Source of the DNA: JAZSNL01 sp045536365
Lineage (GTDB): Bacteria; Bacillota_I; Bacilli_A; ML615J-28; CAG-313
Reading direction: 5' to 3'
Length of the DNA stretch: 64,000 bases
Assembly: GCA_045536365.1 (NCBI GenBank)
Contig: JAZSNL010000014.1
Location: forward strand, 27,348-91,347
The notes under the pieces were generated by a model. The model was not told the DNA's origin and made no database searches. It was given only the letters and a program-made list of their open reading frames with translations. Shown piece after piece: positions 63,701 through 64,000 of the stretch (positions are counted from its first letter, which is position 1; each line of letters begins with the position of its first letter). The position numbers and the translations under genes are program-made.

Positions 63701-64000
63701 GCAGCTAATAATTCAACTTCGTCTTCGATTGTATAAGATTCTTTTAATGTAGAGAATTTAACAGAATCAGCAGCTAATACTTTAGTAGTAATTGAAAGAT
63801 CTTTACCAGCTTCAGCAGGAACACCTTCAAATGTTACATAAGCACCTAAGTAATCTGCACTATTTTTATAAATAGCATTTAATGCAGCATTATTATCTTC
63901 TGTATTTGCACTATGCCATGTAATAACTAAATCGAATTCTTCAGTTACATTTTTGCTACCTGAAGCAATTTGAACGATTTCATATAAGCCTTTAACTTCA
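57727..64000 (-). CDS. Giant surface protein ending in a peptidoglycan amidase, partial
   Basis: The frame is open from the TAG stop at 57727 through the right edge, so at least 2090 residues are present and the N-terminus with its signal is missing. An internal ATG at 63618 is not the start. Reading N to C: InlB-type repeats with the inserted modules, a beta-helix (about 62640-61700), more repeats, a second beta-helix (about 61400-60400), a module A copy, two Big_2 domains (about 59480-58970), and a C-terminal Amidase_2 domain (58870-57970). Amidase features are FVTFHYTAG with a zinc His, AWHAG, IGIESC, and VKGHHFFDGKDCP with a second His and a Cys. It should cut the amide bond between muramic acid and the stem peptide. 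No LPXTG is present. Confidence 0.92.
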   Translation of the reverse strand, partial: EVKGLYEIVQIASGSKNVTEEFDLVITWHSANTEDNNAALNAIYKNSADYLGAYVTFEGVPAEAGKDLSITTKVLAADSVKFSTLKESYTIEDEVELLAASKEGYNFLGWYNGETKVEKIEKGTTGNLTLTAKWEEIYVAPTKYNLTLNLNSGVLENIPTEYEVATGLVLPTPTREGFDFLGWFDNAELTGEAVTEIAAGSEGNKEFYAKWAEKVVEPPLEGEFEITYELNGGQWPTDKVDTYEEFREAILADFEAYFSKLAGKEVKINRESENTDPDNTKWHVTDFMGVSYVYRDNIEAFFTTEEVYAAKWGWLFDRLKADGIEADTAWSGYRSTVLRGWTHGFIYQTKYDKWPKGHDYSSNTFDTFADQVNISIEYPGESKYDSREGLVLATPSKEGHKFAGWYLEEDFSGTALTEIKVGTTGNLKLYAKFLTEGSALEVGADKAYKTLAEALAAAKEGDTIVLDAGEYEGVEVKINNLTIAGANAGINPNKEERGAESVFLSDLVISANDVVVDGILITGNARVMGGAAGCENVTIQNVWAKGSTMNPDSSASNNAPFYFSSATAGVEYKNITLLQVRMSDREDGRPMAAYFDQVNGITIKDSEFIGKRSYYNDAVKFGNASDEFGVKGEVQIVGNHFENFAQYVLWFLDYQEGNYVVENNTFLNNGQTSSSHCAIRFASYSGADDGVSSIQFNYNTVDNSYMLVRIDATASRNATTQPVKANYNKLFNCGATYYVKNANAYNIDATNNYYDKAPTADLFLNTTWEPYYTDESKVPAYGQDLSFGLVEYELNGGELQGTAPEQFDVNTGLEKLPAASKEGYEFLGWELNGEIVTQIAAGTTGKVVLVAKFKEIGLYVGQGGDYATIAEALAAAKPGDKIIILAGEYEENVTISIADLTIKGPNAGISAVNGTRVAEAIIKGVISIDASATGLTIDGLAFTGAGQVKASANTGTYEGFAFLNNKVYDTNASETPWVPASRYAMNAAVEFKLSSGGKCLNFLFFNNSFENVDAVNLLINRARNLSVDGNLFKDFGQDAIRIEGGYATGILAFTNNKFEQTTVGHGFNAIYLYSGSGPDGDTDVIVENNVFKQIGQANSEPFHGTISANVYQEYPLTWNITNNVFDHCYDYMWLRNNGADASIWSCSVENNQFLGLPNSFYFGTYRGSDTQSTNPHLAVFGANYYEDNNGNVITDLSAHADMFKHLASYGTALAAKPGENVAEKYEFWTISYELGGGQAKGLVTEYNKDTGAIALPTPTWNIYHEFKQWTLDGKAITEIPADARGDLVIVAEWTEIEGNPVTLNFELNGGNWRYSSFADISADLLADYNAYGGTNYTAATLPTGAWVNINIHNFYYSEGMSEKWAWLAGWLGEVGGSANKPGCKALLDFTDAASFAAKNSNYPYEVSYEFRAIMRGSSITSNASYKTPDYSEATLNEQIWAPLVLAQKGTLETTEGKILTLPVAHKQYLSFVGWYDNPEFTGEPITEITVAATNPTYYAKYIDLNPVTEIKVANAITTMKRYETHQLIWEVLPAAAANKAVIFTSSDSGVVSVDPQGLLTAVAGGTATITITSAANEAVVATLEITVTVPTLIEGEYETTSYVEVGKDITLNANVKNGEGTIAWSSADESIATVANGVVTGKKAGTVLITAKLAEDETVKVEFFVTVLDGEASELLSFILNNHNANIFTSYNLGIGSGTPAYYADIYSSVSKILMNHELTIDETYLAAGNASGDYYANANTEFEGIQFVTFHYTAGMGATADTDNHASYFTGGSADVSIHYITGNKGSNGGVATSEVYKTLDHEHGAWHAGDSNSRYYSNSTTKDADGLKRFMWIPTGVAYDGSDLLDIEWTASDDFYFEINGKKTTIKLPDTYNYNERNTDHIYNADGTISSQDDLTFSWAKFSGRTPESFFNDQGFAVKVIDGQYYMGPTWWSYGQVVEGRICAVGGNQNSIGIESCVNEGSDLWLTWQISAQLIAKLLNDNGLGVERVKGHHFFDGKDCPQPLLENDLVIWYEFIELIKAELEIITTYKDYEIKFESHNTELVDEMGRVVKAPEFAQSVSYTVTVEKDGQKVEEITLGSLLPGIYEK
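57985..58870 (-). other. Amidase_2 (N-acetylmuramoyl-L-alanine amidase) domain of the second giant protein
   Basis: Zinc ligands are likely the His in FHYTAG (near 58749), the His in KGHHFFDG (near 58015) and the Cys in KDCPQP (near 57997). The domain carries an extra segment of about 130 residues (KTTIKLPDTYNYNERN and onward) between the first half and IGIESC, larger than usual. Confidence 0.82.
59640..60070 (-). other. Inserted module A, copy 3 (second giant protein)
   Basis: A divergent copy of the module within an InlB-type repeat, with FADISADLLADYNAYGG, FYYSEGMSEKWAWLAGWL, GSANKPGCKA and VSYEFRAIMRG. Confidence 0.65.
62850..63300 (-). other. Inserted module A, copy 4 (second giant protein)
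   Basis: The most divergent copy, with YEEFREAILADFEAYFSKLAG, FFTTEEVYAAKWGWLFDRL, AWSGY and VLRGWTHGFIYQTKYDKW, again between an ELNGG strand and a GHKFAGWY strand. Confidence 0.6.
63710..64000 (-). other. Inserted module B, copy 2 (second giant protein), partial
   Basis: LYEIVQIASGSKNVT, FDLVITWHSANTEDNNAALN, IYKNSADYLGAYVTFEGVPAE match module B copy 1 in order and spacing. The N-terminal part is outside the window. Confidence 0.7.

Overview
The window is AT-rich DNA from a low-GC Gram-positive bacterium, most likely a gut-associated member of the class Bacilli close to the Erysipelotrichales/RF39 radiation. This placement is an inference from gene content. The supporting evidence is a ylmE-sepF-ylmH-ileS cluster, a gerA-type spore germination operon, very large secreted proteins built from InlB/Flg_new-type repeats, a CcpA-like cre site, and strong AGGAGG ribosome binding sites. 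TGA is used as a stop (for example in ATGA stop/start overlaps at 23453-23456 and 25791-25794), so this is not a code-4 mycoplasma. Most mapped promoters are sigma-A type with an exact 17 bp spacer.

Layout. Positions 1-4538 (minus) are one operon: AP-superfamily phosphodiesterase, nadE, htpG and a COG0523 GTPase cut by the window edge inside a His/Cys-rich tail. Positions 4546-8087 hold plsC-like acyltransferase, rlmD, and a 268-codon orphan gene bracketed by a 19-bp duplication of the rlmD 3' end. Positions 8344-12904 are a MarR-regulated heterodimeric ABC exporter with its operator. Positions 12966-17393 hold a CmpB-like membrane protein, tRNA-Leu(CAA), and a plus-strand block with an unknown protein, PI-PLC, two small membrane proteins and peptidase T. 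Positions 17435-20880 hold nucleotide metabolism (pyrimidine phosphorylase, folA, thyA) and an Ssb. Positions 21044-24490 hold a gerB-gerA-gerC operon. Positions 24496-33853 hold an M16 protease pair, deoD, deoC, an unknown protein, ileS, ylmH, sepF and ylmE. Positions 33992-36869 hold a secreted C10/C39-like cysteine protease and a lipoprotein. Positions 37022-42874 hold metK, a GH4 glucosidase, a BadF-type sugar kinase, argS and an RluA-type pseudouridine synthase.

The most distinctive part is 43000-64000. It holds a small protein with a transposase-type HTH and a Lys/Thr tail (43040-43600), then ispG, then a single-gene guanylate-kinase-like/TIR fusion (44681-45709). Next come two giant surface proteins: a 2251-residue lipoprotein with a cre site over its promoter, and a second of at least 2090 residues that ends in a peptidoglycan amidase. 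Between the giants lie pcp, nfo, a DEAD-box helicase, mtaB and rsmE. The giants share right-handed beta-helix segments, Big_2 domains and InlB-like repeats. They also share two different inserted modules found at equivalent places in the repeats (four copies of one, two of the other), which I do not recognise as named families.

Together the genes suggest a fermentative host-associated cell that salvages nucleosides, phospho-beta-glucosides and amino sugars, makes isoprenoids by the MEP route, probably forms spores, and invests heavily in sugar-regulated surface proteins. No intergenic gap exceeds 300 bases; the largest (8088-8343) holds a promoter and a terminator.
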